A stretch of DNA of 12,228 nt, taken from positions 1 to 12,228 of the forward strand of contig JBBDIO010000267.1 of NCBI GenBank assembly GCA_040880365.1, in the 5' to 3' direction. A program made the position numbers and the translations under genes. Of the stretch, positions 1-6,952 are shown one piece after another. The notes beneath the pieces were generated by a model. It was not told where the DNA came from and searched no databases. It worked only from the letters and a program-made list of their open reading frames with translations. This DNA comes from JBBDIO01 sp040880365. Lineage in GTDB: Bacteria; Chloroflexota; Anaerolineae; Caldilineales; Caldilineaceae. Each line of letters begins with the position of its first letter. Positions within the stretch are counted from its first letter, which is position 1.

Positions 1-632
1 AGCTGGTTGAAGAGCGCCTTGAGCAGGCTATCGATAAACGTGCCGTGAGAAACGATGGCGATTCGCTCTTCCAGCTCTTTTTCGAACCCTTCCTGGGCGC
101 GCCGGCGCAGATCGCGCGCGACGCGGGTGGCCCGCGCATAGCAGCCGGGCATATCTTCGTAGCCGCCGCGCCACCATCCCGTATCTGTAATTGCTTCGGG
201 CAGCACATAGCCGGGAAAGCGTTCGCCGATTTCGGCGCGGGTCAGCCCTGGATATTCCACAAACCCTTCGCGGGTATGCGGATTGCCTTCGAACATGCCA
301 CCATGCTCATGAATGTCGATCCAGAGGTGGGGCGTCATGCCCAGCTTTTCGGCCGCGGGCTGGGCGGTTTGCATGGTGCGCAGCATGGCGCTGCAATAGA
401 GCGCGCTCAGGCGATAGCCATTGGTAGATTGATCGTCGTCGGGCGAGCCTTCTACATAGTGTTCGGGCGAGATGGCGTGCGCCAGATGTTCGGCCAATAC
501 CTGGGCCTGGCGTTGGCCCAATTCGGTGATGGGCGGGTCGGCAGACCGTTGCGCCATATAGTCCTTGTAATCCAGATCAAGACCCAGGCGATTGTTGCGC
601 GATTCGGCATGGCGAATAATAAAGAGTTTCAT
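1..632 (-). CDS. Histidine phosphatase family protein (phosphoglycerate mutase-like), 3' end beyond window
   Basis: Reading the minus strand from the ATG at 632 gives 210 codons open to the window edge, so the C-terminus is missing. The product starts MKLFIIRHAES, the RHG-type signature with the phospho-accepting histidine at residue 8. Other expected active-site residues are visible: an arginine in SAMLRT (R85), an acid in DIHEHGGMFEG (E109, the likely proton donor) and the second histidine in the VSHGTF motif (H196). The family transfers or removes phosphate through a phosphohistidine intermediate. Members include cofactor-dependent phosphoglycerate mutases, alpha-ribazole phosphatases and general phosphatases, and the substrate cannot be told from this fragment. 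A hydrophilic stretch near residues 55-72 (SPEHYVEGSPDDDQS) looks like a family-variable insertion. No strong Shine-Dalgarno precedes the ATG, but the start is fixed by the position of the RHA motif. It is divergent from the sulfurtransferase gene. Confidence 0.9.
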   Translation of the reverse strand, partial: MKLFIIRHAESRNNRLGLDLDYKDYMAQRSADPPITELGQRQAQVLAEHLAHAISPEHYVEGSPDDDQSTNGYRLSALYCSAMLRTMQTAQPAAEKLGMTPHLWIDIHEHGGMFEGNPHTREGFVEYPGLTRAEIGERFPGYVLPEAITDTGWWRGGYEDMPGCYARATRVARDLRRRAQEGFEKELEERIAIVSHGTFIDSLLKALFNQ

Positions 633-932
633 AGTTTTTGTTCTGGTTCTAGATTCTGTGTGGATTTATGTCTTGTGTCGGCAGTTGATTACGGGTGGCA
701 GGCGGATGTGAATCGCTGATGCCGCGGGTGACGATTTGCGCCTGCCTAAGTGGGCACGATACCATTAACCAAAAGCAAGACCAAATTGTACGCTGTGAGA
801 TTTTTGGGCGGTCCCTCGCGCCGGGCTGTGGTCTATTACTGGTGGACATGCAGCTTTGGGCGCGCGGGTGGACGCAGGCGTACATTTATAGAGCGTTCAG
901 AGTGCAAACGTCTTTGGGAGACAGAAACCTAT
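633..932. other. Divergent intergenic region, no gene seen
   Basis: About 300 bases separate the divergently read phosphatase and sulfurtransferase genes, so promoters for both should lie here. The sulfurtransferase frame stays open back to 750, but that part has no family homology and no good ribosome site, and the rhodanese domain begins only after 933. I see no consensus sigma-70 promoter. The closest match on the plus strand is TTGCGC (736-741) followed 18 bases later by TACCAT (760-765), which is weak. No tRNA, repeat or terminator was recognised. Confidence 0.5.
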
Positions 933-1793
933 ATGGCTTATTCAACATTGATTTCGACCCAGGAAACGGCAGCGCATTTGGGCCAGGCCGATTGGGCAAT
1001 TATCGATTGTCGCGGTTCGCTGGCCGATCCGGCCGCGGGGCGGCTGCGCTATCTGGAAGCGCATATTCCCGGCGCCGTCTATGCCCATCTGGATCAGGAC
1101 CTCTCCGGCCCGGTGCAGGCGGGGCAGACCGGGCGTCATCCTCTGCCCGATCCCCAGGTCTTTGCCGGGACGCTTTCGGGCTGGGGGATCGACGAACAGG
1201 TGCAGGTCGTGGTCTATGATGACCAGGGGGGGATGTTTGCCGGGCGTCTGTGGTGGATGTTGCGCTGGATGGGGCACGACGCAGTCGCGGTGCTGGATGG
1301 CGATTGGCGCGCGTGGACCGCGGCAGAATTGCCGGTGGCGTCCCAAAGCGAAAGCCGCCCGCCGCGCCGTTTTGCGCCCAATGTGCGCCATCACTGGGTG
1401 GTCACTGCCGAGGAAGTGCGGGCGCGCCTGGATGATCCGGCGTTGACCCTGTTCGATGCCCGGGGCGCAGACCGCTATCGCGGCGAGAATGAGACGATTG
1501 ACCCCCGCGGTGGGCACATCCCCGGCGCGATCTCCGCGCCCTTTGCCGGCAATCTGGATGAAACGGGCCGTTTTCGTACCCCCGAAGATTTGCAGGCGTG
1601 CTATACTCACTTGTTGGGGGATACACCTGCCGAGGAGGCGGTCTTCTATTGCGGGTCGGGTGTCAGTGCGGCGCATGATCTGCTGGCGGTGACCCATGCC
1701 GGCTTTGCCATGCCGCACCTCTATGTCGGTTCGTGGAGCGACTGGATCACGGACCCCGCGCGGCCCATCGCAACCGGACCAAATCCGCGCTAG
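933..1793 (+). CDS. Two-domain sulfurtransferase (rhodanese; 3-mercaptopyruvate sulfurtransferase type)
   Basis: The 286-residue product has the tandem rhodanese fold. The inactive N-terminal domain (about 5-130) carries WAIIDCRGSL, HIPGAVYAHLD and YDDQGGMFAGRLWWMLR. The catalytic C-terminal domain (about 155-280) carries LFDARGADRYRGE, GGHIPGA and the active loop CGSGVSA with Cys240. The loop resembles the CGSGVTA of mercaptopyruvate sulfurtransferases more than the CRKGVTA of thiosulfate sulfurtransferases, so 3-mercaptopyruvate is the likelier sulfur donor; this is inferred from the motif. The acceptor would be a thiol or cyanide, in the cytoplasm. The start at 933 was chosen over the longer frame from 750 because homology begins here and GGGAG lies at 916-920, although its spacing of 12 bases is long. 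Length is normal for the family (about 280). It appears to be a single-gene unit. Confidence 0.93.
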   Translation: MAYSTLISTQETAAHLGQADWAIIDCRGSLADPAAGRLRYLEAHIPGAVYAHLDQDLSGPVQAGQTGRHPLPDPQVFAGTLSGWGIDEQVQVVVYDDQGGMFAGRLWWMLRWMGHDAVAVLDGDWRAWTAAELPVASQSESRPPRRFAPNVRHHWVVTAEEVRARLDDPALTLFDARGADRYRGENETIDPRGGHIPGAISAPFAGNLDETGRFRTPEDLQACYTHLLGDTPAEEAVFYCGSGVSAAHDLLAVTHAGFAMPHLYVGSWSDWITDPARPIATGPNPR

Positions 1794-1815
1794 CGTATAG
1801 GCCGGTAGCGTATAG
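1791..1815. repeat. 10-bp direct repeat overlapping the sulfurtransferase stop codon
   Basis: TAGCGTATAG occurs at 1791-1800 and again at 1806-1815, separated by GCCGG. The first copy contains the TAG stop of the sulfurtransferase gene. It is most likely a small local duplication; no function is evident. Confidence 0.6.
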
Positions 1816-1883
1816 TGATAGTGGGAGACGGGAGCCGCTGCCAGACGCCCGTCGGTTGAACCGCTTCCGCAAGGTTGAACAGA

Positions 1884-1889
1884 TATAAT
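1884..1889 (+). promoter_or_regulatory. Candidate -10 element upstream of the DUF423 gene
   Basis: A perfect TATAAT lies about 100 bases ahead of the DUF423 start. No -35 at 16-18 bases is recognisable: the hexamer 17 bases upstream is CCGCTT, and the nearest TTGAAC (1856-1861) is 22 bases away. The box is also not of the extended TGn type. Between it and the gene lies a perfect 6-bp hairpin, CCAGAG-N6-CTCTGG (1941-1958). Confidence 0.3.
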
Positions 1890-1987
1890 TGTACAGATGT
1901 GAATGGGCACGGCAAAGTCGTGCGGCGTATCCAGTGCAGACCAGAGAACACACTCTGGTTCAAACCATTGTGAAGTGATGGGAACGG

Positions 1988-2365
1988 ATGGGAATGGAAA
2001 AGACTTTTATTATGCTGGCGAGTCTGTTTGGCGGGCTTGCCGTGGCATTTGGCGCGTTTGGCGCCCATGCCCTAAGCGACCGTCTGAGTGCGAGTCTGCT
2101 CAATACGTTTGAAATCGGGGTGCGCTATCAGTTTTATCATGCGCTGGCGCTGATTGCAGTGGTCGTGGTGCTGGGCCGTTGGCCCCAGAGCGTGGCTGCG
2201 GTGTGGGCAGGCTGGCTCTTTGTGGCGGGCATTCTGATTTTTTCGGGTAGTCTCTATATCCTGGTCTTCAGCGGAATACGCTGGTTGGGTGCGATTACAC
2301 CGATTGGCGGGGTCGCGTTTATTGCCGGGTGGGCTTTGCTGGCCTGGACCGCGTGGCGGGGATAG
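1988..2365 (+). CDS. DUF423 family small membrane protein (YgdD-like)
   Basis: The product is 125 residues and very hydrophobic, with four predicted membrane helices at roughly 5-27, 47-64, 70-93 and 99-121. Family hallmarks are clear: GAFGAHAL near residues 22-29, YQFYHALALI in the second helix region, then FSGSLY and RWLGAITPIGGVAFIAGWALLA at the end. DUF423 proteins are found across bacteria and have no established biochemical role, so no function is assigned. The start could be the ATG at 1988 or the one at 1994 (MGMEK against MEK); GGGA at 1980-1983 fits 1988 slightly better. The gene stops 49 bases before the stop codon of the convergent phosphatidylcholine synthase gene. Confidence 0.92.
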   Translation: MGMEKTFIMLASLFGGLAVAFGAFGAHALSDRLSASLLNTFEIGVRYQFYHALALIAVVVVLGRWPQSVAAVWAGWLFVAGILIFSGSLYILVFSGIRWLGAITPIGGVAFIAGWALLAWTAWRG

Positions 2366-2414
2366 TTGCGAAGATGACAGAATAGGTGTGCAGCCAAACA
2401 GAGACGCGCCGATT

Positions 2415-3179
2415 TTATAGACTGCGCGCGGCGCGGCGCGTTTTCTGTTCTGTACGGAAGGTGGCATAGAGGCTCATGCCCATATAGTAGATGGCGATAC
2501 TGAGCGAGAGCCAGATTTGCCAGGGCTGGTGATTGGGGTAGGTGACCATGATGACCACATTGGTGATGCCCCAGACGGTGACCAGTGTGAGCGTGAGACC
2601 CTGATAGAGCCGCGTGCGTGATGGATAGATATATTTGATGGGCACGAAAACGAAGATGGTCAACAGGGTGACAATTACCAGATTGACCCACGGGTTCCAG
2701 CCTACTATAAACATGTAGTAGACCATGATATTCCAGTAGGATGGGAAGCCTTTGAAGTAGTGATCGGCGGTTTTGGCGTCGGATTGACAGAATTGATAGG
2801 CTGATGCCAGCAGTACCAGCGCCGCCGCGACGAATGCGATTCGGGGTGGCAGCAAATCGGTCCACACCAGAAAGAACGCGGGCACAAAAGTGTAGTTGAG
2901 ATAATCGACGATGTTATCCAACAGCGCGCCGTCAAATTCGGGTATGGCTTCCTTGACACGCAGCCGCCGGGCCAGCAGTCCATCCACCGAGTCGACCAGG
3001 ATGGCTACCGACATCCAGGCGAAGGCCAGAATCCACTGTTGGTTGATGACGGCAAGAACGGCGAGCATGCCCCAGAGGACACCGGTCGCGGTAAAGAGGT
3101 GCGCCGTCCACGCCAACAGTTTTTCGCGACGGGTGGGGGTCCAGGTGGGGAGATCGGTAGTCGAGTAAACGTTTTCCAT
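2415..3179 (-). CDS. pcs: Phosphatidylcholine synthase (CDP-diacylglycerol:choline O-phosphatidyltransferase)
   Basis: This 254-residue integral membrane protein belongs to the CDP-alcohol phosphatidyltransferase family. Most family members have the motif DGX2ARX8GX3DX3D, whereas bacterial Pcs enzymes have 12 residues between AR and G. Here DG is at 66-67, AR at 70-71, then exactly 12 residues to G84, with aspartates at 88 and 92, preceded by D63; that is the Pcs form. The conserved aspartates bind the divalent metal that holds CDP-diacylglycerol. The reaction joins CDP-diacylglycerol and free choline to give phosphatidylcholine and CMP in the cytoplasmic membrane. Length matches known Pcs proteins (about 240-250), and several hydrophobic helices follow the motif. 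AGGAAG lies a few bases before the ATG. No choline transporter or phospholipid gene is nearby, so the choline source is unknown. Confidence 0.88.
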   Translation of the reverse strand: MENVYSTTDLPTWTPTRREKLLAWTAHLFTATGVLWGMLAVLAVINQQWILAFAWMSVAILVDSVDGLLARRLRVKEAIPEFDGALLDNIVDYLNYTFVPAFFLVWTDLLPPRIAFVAAALVLLASAYQFCQSDAKTADHYFKGFPSYWNIMVYYMFIVGWNPWVNLVIVTLLTIFVFVPIKYIYPSRTRLYQGLTLTLVTVWGITNVVIMVTYPNHQPWQIWLSLSIAIYYMGMSLYATFRTEQKTRRAARSL

Positions 3180-3549
3180 GCACTTCCTATGATGTCTATT
3201 GGATGCGTCGGGTAGGCCGTCGCGATGATGGTTTCGGCAAGGTGGATGACCGCTGCGTGCTCACCATCCGGGCACATCCTTTACAGGGGAAGCCGATTTG
3301 CGCGGCCCGCTTTTGCCTGCTGAATGCCGGTTTGCCGACACGCCACAATTGAATTTTGTGATGCGTGGCATCATACCACACGCTGGCGCTTTTCGGCAGA
3401 TAGCCCCCCGGGGGCAGCGGCGCGCGCCGTTTGAACGGAGCCGTGCTCGGTGGTATAATCGCCCTTCAGTCTTTGAATCATCCGCCCGCCTGGAACCAGG
3501 TATCTCCTGTTGCATGACAATCGTGTTCCACTGTGTGCAGGAGTAAGTG
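3180..3549. other. Divergent intergenic region (pcs / anchored beta-sandwich gene)
   Basis: These 370 bases hold no convincing gene. The right side carries the strong forward promoter described separately. A possible pcs promoter on the minus strand is the extended -10 TGGTATGAT (reverse complement of 3370-3378), but its -35 is poor. A short perfect dyad, GATGC-GTG-GCATC (3360-3373), overlaps that box. Open frames on either strand here run into neighbouring genes out of frame and show no family similarity. Confidence 0.5.
3431..3459 (+). promoter_or_regulatory. Sigma-70-type promoter with extended -10
   Basis: TTGAAC at 3431-3436 is followed after exactly 17 bases by TATAAT at 3454-3459. TGG immediately before the -10 makes it an extended -10 element. 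This is the best housekeeping promoter in the window. Transcription would start near 3466, leaving a leader of about 80 bases before the ATG at 3550. Confidence 0.7.
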
Positions 3550-4716
3550 ATGCCAGATATGCCGTCTGCAACCGATCTGCGTGCGCGCAAACGCGCCGAA
3601 CTGGGACTTTCGCCGCAGCGTCCCACTGCCAAGAATCGAGTGGCGCGCCCCCCCGCATCTGCCCAACGTTCGTGGCTGGTCTATCTGTTGCCGGGTGCGG
3701 TGATCCTGATCATGGCGATCACCATTGTCCTCATCTTGCGCGAAGAAATGTTGCGCCAAGAAACGCTGGGTATTGATACGCGGGCCAATGGCCTGGCAGG
3801 GCTGAACTGGCAATCGGATTGGAGCTGGGCGCGCCTTGCTCCTCCAGATTCACCGCTGGCAGATGAGCCGGATAATCTGCCCCAGGCCCAGAATTCGTCT
3901 ACTGCTGCTGTCACTTCTGACGCAACCTCCGCGCCGCGCTCGGCATCTGCAACCTCGGCATCTGCAACCTCGGCATCTGCAACCTCGGCATCTGCGACCT
4001 CGGCATCTGGGTCTGCGATTGTGCACACAGGCGTAGATGCGAGCGGTGGGCGTTTGACCCACGCCATACCCCACTTGCTGGTGGCCGATAATTTTTCGCA
4101 ACCCACCCCGATTTTTGCCGGGCGAGATGTGGCCGGCCAATGGCGGATGGAACATATCCCGCACAAGGCCATTTATCGCATGGAAGTCTGGCCCGGCCAT
4201 GTGGCGTGGAGTTTGCTGGATCCGGCTACGCTGACCGCAGGCATGGCACGCTCCGCTAACATCAATGCTACCGGCAATGCCCCCGCCAATGCCGCGTCCG
4301 CGGATCATCCGGTTCCCCAGCGGATGCAAACCGCGGCGGCTGTGGCTGCGCACACTCCCTGGGGCTATGCCGGATTGGTGACTCGCGTGGCAGAAGGTCG
4401 GCAATTGGTACTCTTTGCCGTGGACGGGCACAGACGCTATACAGTGCAGATTATGCGTGCCGGTGTGCCCGAAGTCGCGGTGCCGTGGACTGCCGTGGAT
4501 GCGTTGAACCCGGCGGGCACGAGCAATGTTCTGACGATTGAAGACGATGGCACAACCCTGCGTTTTTTTGGCAACCAGTTTCCTCTCTATCAGATGGACG
4601 TCGCCGCCTGGGAGACTGGTAGTCTGGGCATTGCCGCCGGTGCGCTGCGCGAAGGCGTGGGCGAGGCCCGTTTCGAGTGGTTTCAGCTCTATGGCTACGA
4701 CGTGGATAGCCCGTGA
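3550..4716 (+). CDS. Single-pass membrane protein with C-terminal LamG-like beta-sandwich domain
   Basis: The 388-residue product has a basic N-terminus (1-41), one membrane helix (about 42-63, LVYLLPGAVILIMAITIVLIL), a low-complexity linker (about 95-157) with SASAT repeats, and a large outer domain. Basic residues before the helix suggest an N-in, C-out topology. The outer part contains VADNFSQP and, near the end, VLTIEDDGTTLRFFGN and GSLGIAAGALREGVGEARFEWFQL. This pattern is seen in concanavalin/LamG-like jelly-roll domains of uncharacterised exported proteins. Such domains often bind glycans, but no catalytic residues are evident, so no enzyme activity is claimed. The ATG at 3550 was preferred to the GTG at 3547 because AGGAG (3539-3543) is then 6 bases away. 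The gene follows a strong promoter and reads toward the HEAT-repeat gene. Confidence 0.8.
   Translation: MPDMPSATDLRARKRAELGLSPQRPTAKNRVARPPASAQRSWLVYLLPGAVILIMAITIVLILREEMLRQETLGIDTRANGLAGLNWQSDWSWARLAPPDSPLADEPDNLPQAQNSSTAAVTSDATSAPRSASATSASATSASATSASATSASGSAIVHTGVDASGGRLTHAIPHLLVADNFSQPTPIFAGRDVAGQWRMEHIPHKAIYRMEVWPGHVAWSLLDPATLTAGMARSANINATGNAPANAASADHPVPQRMQTAAAVAAHTPWGYAGLVTRVAEGRQLVLFAVDGHRRYTVQIMRAGVPEVAVPWTAVDALNPAGTSNVLTIEDDGTTLRFFGNQFPLYQMDVAAWETGSLGIAAGALREGVGEARFEWFQLYGYDVDSP
3940..4009 (+). repeat. 15-bp tandem repeat inside a coding region, about 4.7 copies
   Basis: The unit TCGGCATCTGCAACC occurs at 3940, 3955 and 3970 identically, at 3985 with one change (GACC for AACC), and partially from 4000. 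It encodes the repeated pentapeptide SASAT in the linker between the membrane helix and the beta-sandwich domain. Because the unit is a multiple of three, copy-number change alters linker length without shifting frame. Confidence 0.95.
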
Positions 4717-4720
4717 CAGA

Positions 4721-4762
4721 TAATCACACGACGGAAATCACACGACGGAAATCACACGACGG
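4721..4762. repeat. Three tandem 14-bp repeats between genes
   Basis: The unit AAATCACACGACGG occurs three times head to tail at 4721-4734, 4735-4748 and 4749-4762. Only the first base of the first copy differs. The array begins four bases after the stop codon at 4714-4716 and ends 74 bases before the next gene. It could be a regulator-binding array or simple slippage; no binding protein can be named. Confidence 0.9.
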
Positions 4763-4836
4763 ACAGATGCAGTGCAGGTGAGAATAAGTAAACGGAATGC
4801 AGATATTATTTTGGGATGTAGAGAGGCGACGGCAGT

Positions 4837-5538
4837 ATGGATAGCGGACGGGCTATGGGGCGACAGGGTAACGCATCTTCTGAATTTGAAGCGTGGCTGC
4901 GGGCCGTGGATGCGGGCGATGATGGGGCGTGTGAGGCTGGAGTTAGCCGTCTGCAGCGTGACGATATCCGCGACATTGTGCAGTTATATACGGGGGCGCG
5001 CAGCGATTCTGCACAAAACCAGCCTGATGGTCCTTTGGCCCAGGGCGGCACAGATATAGATCGCGCCAATCGACGCTGGTGGGCGGTGCGCGCCTGTGCC
5101 GATTGGGCCGGCCCCGGAGAACGCGCCATTTTGTTGGAAATGTTACGCGATCCCGCGGTCGATATTCGCGCCGGGGCCGTATTTTGCGTGGCACAGGTGG
5201 TGAAACGCCACTGGGATGGCGCGCGCGATTTCGCCGAGCAGTTGCTGTCCGCATTGATGGCTGCCCTGGTCGACGAGCAGGGACTTGTGCGCCAGTCTGC
5301 CGCCGACGCGCTGGCGCAGTTGGGCAAGATCGCCCTGCCGGTGCTGTGGTGTGCCATGCAGCAAAACAATCAGAGCGGGCGTACCCGCGCTGCTTATGCC
5401 TTGCGCCGGATGAAGAATCTGGACGCGGCTCACTACCTCTATCGACTCCTGGAGGATAGCAATCCCATGGTCAATCTCTATGCCCGAGAGGGACTGGACG
5501 ATCTGGGGCTGTTGGATATGACCTACTATAAACCCTGA
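4837..5538 (+). CDS. HEAT-repeat protein
   Basis: The 233-residue product is mostly helical, with no signal peptide or membrane segment, so it is probably cytoplasmic. Paired amphipathic helices of HEAT type are visible from about residue 78: AVRACADWA with ERAILLEMLRDPAVDIRAGAVFCVAQV (about 82-121), LLSALMAALVDEQGLVRQSAADALAQLG (about 136-163), ALPVLWCAM with RTRAAYALRRM (about 166-192), and AAHYLYRLLEDSNPMVNLYAREGLDDLG (about 197-224). The D-x-x-x-VR-x-x-A-x-x-AL spacing is typical. HEAT proteins are binding scaffolds; the partner is unknown. The N-terminal 75 residues are acidic and probably partly disordered. GAGAGG lies upstream of the ATG at 4837, and a second ATG at 4855 is an alternative start. 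It follows the membrane protein gene by 120 bases with no obvious terminator, so co-transcription is possible. Confidence 0.8.
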   Translation: MDSGRAMGRQGNASSEFEAWLRAVDAGDDGACEAGVSRLQRDDIRDIVQLYTGARSDSAQNQPDGPLAQGGTDIDRANRRWWAVRACADWAGPGERAILLEMLRDPAVDIRAGAVFCVAQVVKRHWDGARDFAEQLLSALMAALVDEQGLVRQSAADALAQLGKIALPVLWCAMQQNNQSGRTRAAYALRRMKNLDAAHYLYRLLEDSNPMVNLYAREGLDDLGLLDMTYYKP

Positions 5539-5583
5539 CCCGTCAAAACCGGGCGCAGTGTGAAATTTGTTCCATTTGCGCGT

Positions 5584-5612
5584 TTGTTCTGCTGAATAAA
5601 GTAGAGTATACT
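5584..5612 (+). promoter_or_regulatory. Candidate promoter upstream of the SH3b lipoprotein gene
   Basis: TTGTTC at 5584-5589 and TATACT at 5607-5612 are separated by exactly 17 bases. The -10 matches consensus at five of six bases, while the -35 matches only at TTG. A second TATACT at 5623-5628 has no matching -35. The leader would be about 120 bases. The remainder of 5539-5738 shows no gene or clear terminator. Confidence 0.35.
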
Positions 5613-5738
5613 GCCCCCCAGATATACTGCTCGGTACACTGCTCGCCATTGTGCAATCATGATAGAGCGTCATTGGCCTTGTACTTGCAGCCCGGTTACC
5701 CTTGCAAAAAGTGTGCTCACAAGGACTGATTTGTATTT

Positions 5739-6791
5739 ATGCATAGGATGGTTCGTTGGACCCTGACAGACCTGACGCCGCGCGTCGGGAATTGTTCGCT
5801 TCATTTGGTTGGGTTGTTGATGGGCTTGTTGATCCTCAGCGGTTGTGTCCAGGGAATTCCGGTGCCGGACGCCGCGGCCAGTGACGAAACGACGGCTGCC
5901 ACCGACGCGCGACTCCAGGATATCAGCTCGGGCGATCTGGATAACCCGGAACCTGTGCTTATTCCTGAAGTTACTGCGATTGTGAATACGGAAGGCTCGC
6001 GGGCCAATGTGCGCAGCGGACCCGAGTTGAATGCACCGATTGTCGCCAAGGCGAACCCTGGAGATGAATTTCAGGTCATCGGCATGAGCGCCGATGGCGA
6101 ATGGCTACAGATTTGCTGTATCCGCGGCCCGTTGGATGGAGATGATGAGGCAACAGAAACAGCCTGGCTGGCCGCAGTTGTCGTCGATGTTGATGGCAAT
6201 ACCGAAGTCATCCCAGTGGTAGATAGCCTGTTGCCCGATGACATTGCCGCCACCTGGCATGTGGACTGGAGCTGTGGATCCGAGCGTTGCGAGGTGCCCG
6301 AATGTGCTGCAACTGTCAGCGCGGCATCGGATGGGGCAGGTTCGGACCAGTGGCTGCGTGTCAGCTACGATGTGGAGTGGGAAGATAGCTGTTTTGAACC
6401 CGACAACTGGACGTTCGAGGTCGATCGTTTCAGCGGGCGCGAACGCAGCGGTGAATTTGTCGATAATTTCCTCTACAATTACTGGATGGGTGAACAGCCT
6501 GGCCCTGCGACCAACATTTTTTCCATGGACAATGGGAGTCGGGTTGCCGTGTGGTGCAGCGGTCCCCACGAGTTTGAAATTGAAGAAGGCGAAGGGTGGA
6601 CAACCCTCTATCAGGGCAACACCTGTCATGATGTGCGGACCGGCGAATTGATGATGCTCAACTATACCAAGCGTTGGCTCTACACCGGCGAGTTCGAAGG
6701 CCAGGCGTATGAACGGGCCTATTTTGGCGATTTTGAAACACTGGATCAATACCTGGTGGACACAAATGCCGAATTGTTTTATATTGAATAG
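5739..6791 (+). CDS. SH3b-domain lipoprotein with an unknown C-terminal domain
   Basis: The 350-residue product starts with a signal peptide ending in the lipobox LSGC, so Cys36 should be lipidated and the protein anchored on the outer face of the membrane. An acidic Ala/Asp/Glu-rich spacer follows (about 40-77). Residues about 79-150 form a bacterial SH3 (SH3b) domain, recognised by SRANVRSGPELNAPIVAKANPGDEFQVIG and GEWLQI. SH3b domains commonly bind peptidoglycan or other cell-wall ligands. The rest (about 165-350) matches no family I recognise. It is rich in Trp, acidic and aromatic residues and has six cysteines (179, 184, 189, 218, 273, 296), which could form three disulfides outside the cell. 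AAGGA lies 13 bases before the ATG at 5739, a long spacing; the ATG at 5748 is an alternative start and retains the signal peptide. Confidence 0.82.
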   Translation: MHRMVRWTLTDLTPRVGNCSLHLVGLLMGLLILSGCVQGIPVPDAAASDETTAATDARLQDISSGDLDNPEPVLIPEVTAIVNTEGSRANVRSGPELNAPIVAKANPGDEFQVIGMSADGEWLQICCIRGPLDGDDEATETAWLAAVVVDVDGNTEVIPVVDSLLPDDIAATWHVDWSCGSERCEVPECAATVSAASDGAGSDQWLRVSYDVEWEDSCFEPDNWTFEVDRFSGRERSGEFVDNFLYNYWMGEQPGPATNIFSMDNGSRVAVWCSGPHEFEIEEGEGWTTLYQGNTCHDVRTGELMMLNYTKRWLYTGEFEGQAYERAYFGDFETLDQYLVDTNAELFYIE

Positions 6792-6849
6792 CACAGCGCA
6801 CCACTTTTAAGACTTAATACCTTAATACGTTCTACACCTTCATACGGGT

Positions 6850-6879
6850 TTGACCGGGTTTACCCGGTAACCATAGATT
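6850..6879 (+). promoter_or_regulatory. Putative promoter with an embedded palindromic operator
   Basis: TTGACC (6850-6855) and TAGATT (6874-6879) are spaced 18 bases apart. The perfect palindrome ACCGGGT-TT-ACCCGGT occupies 6853-6868, overlapping the -35 and the spacer. A repressor bound there would block polymerase, so this has the layout of an operator. As RNA, the 2-base loop is too tight for a good hairpin, which favours a DNA-binding site. It precedes the exported protein gene. A tandem duplication CTTAATAC (6813-6820, 6821-6828) lies just upstream. Confidence 0.5.
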
Positions 6880-6952
6880 TTTGTCATCCGCGTATAAGTT
6901 ATTACCGCATTTCAACTTTCATTATCATTTGGGTCACAGAAGGAGCTTTAAA

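Noticed and set aside
45..719. Open frame on the plus strand, 224 codons
   Set aside because: It is antisense to the histidine phosphatase, whose RHAES and SHGTF motifs are clear; this frame has no recognisable domain.
942..1910. Minus-strand frame of 322 codons opposite the sulfurtransferase
   Set aside because: Shadow of a GC-rich gene; no family motif, whereas the plus strand holds both rhodanese domains.
1955..1970. GGTTCAAACC resembling a tRNA T-arm
   Set aside because: No matching acceptor, D or anticodon stems surround it; the flanking bases form the unrelated CCAGAG/CTCTGG hairpin.
3403..3415. GCCCCCCGGGGGC palindrome
   Set aside because: A single-base centre cannot form a hairpin loop, and simple G/C runs like this are expected by chance in GC-rich DNA.
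4721..4762. Possible CRISPR or iteron origin
   Set aside because: Repeats are 14 bases with no spacers, no cas genes, and no replication gene nearby.
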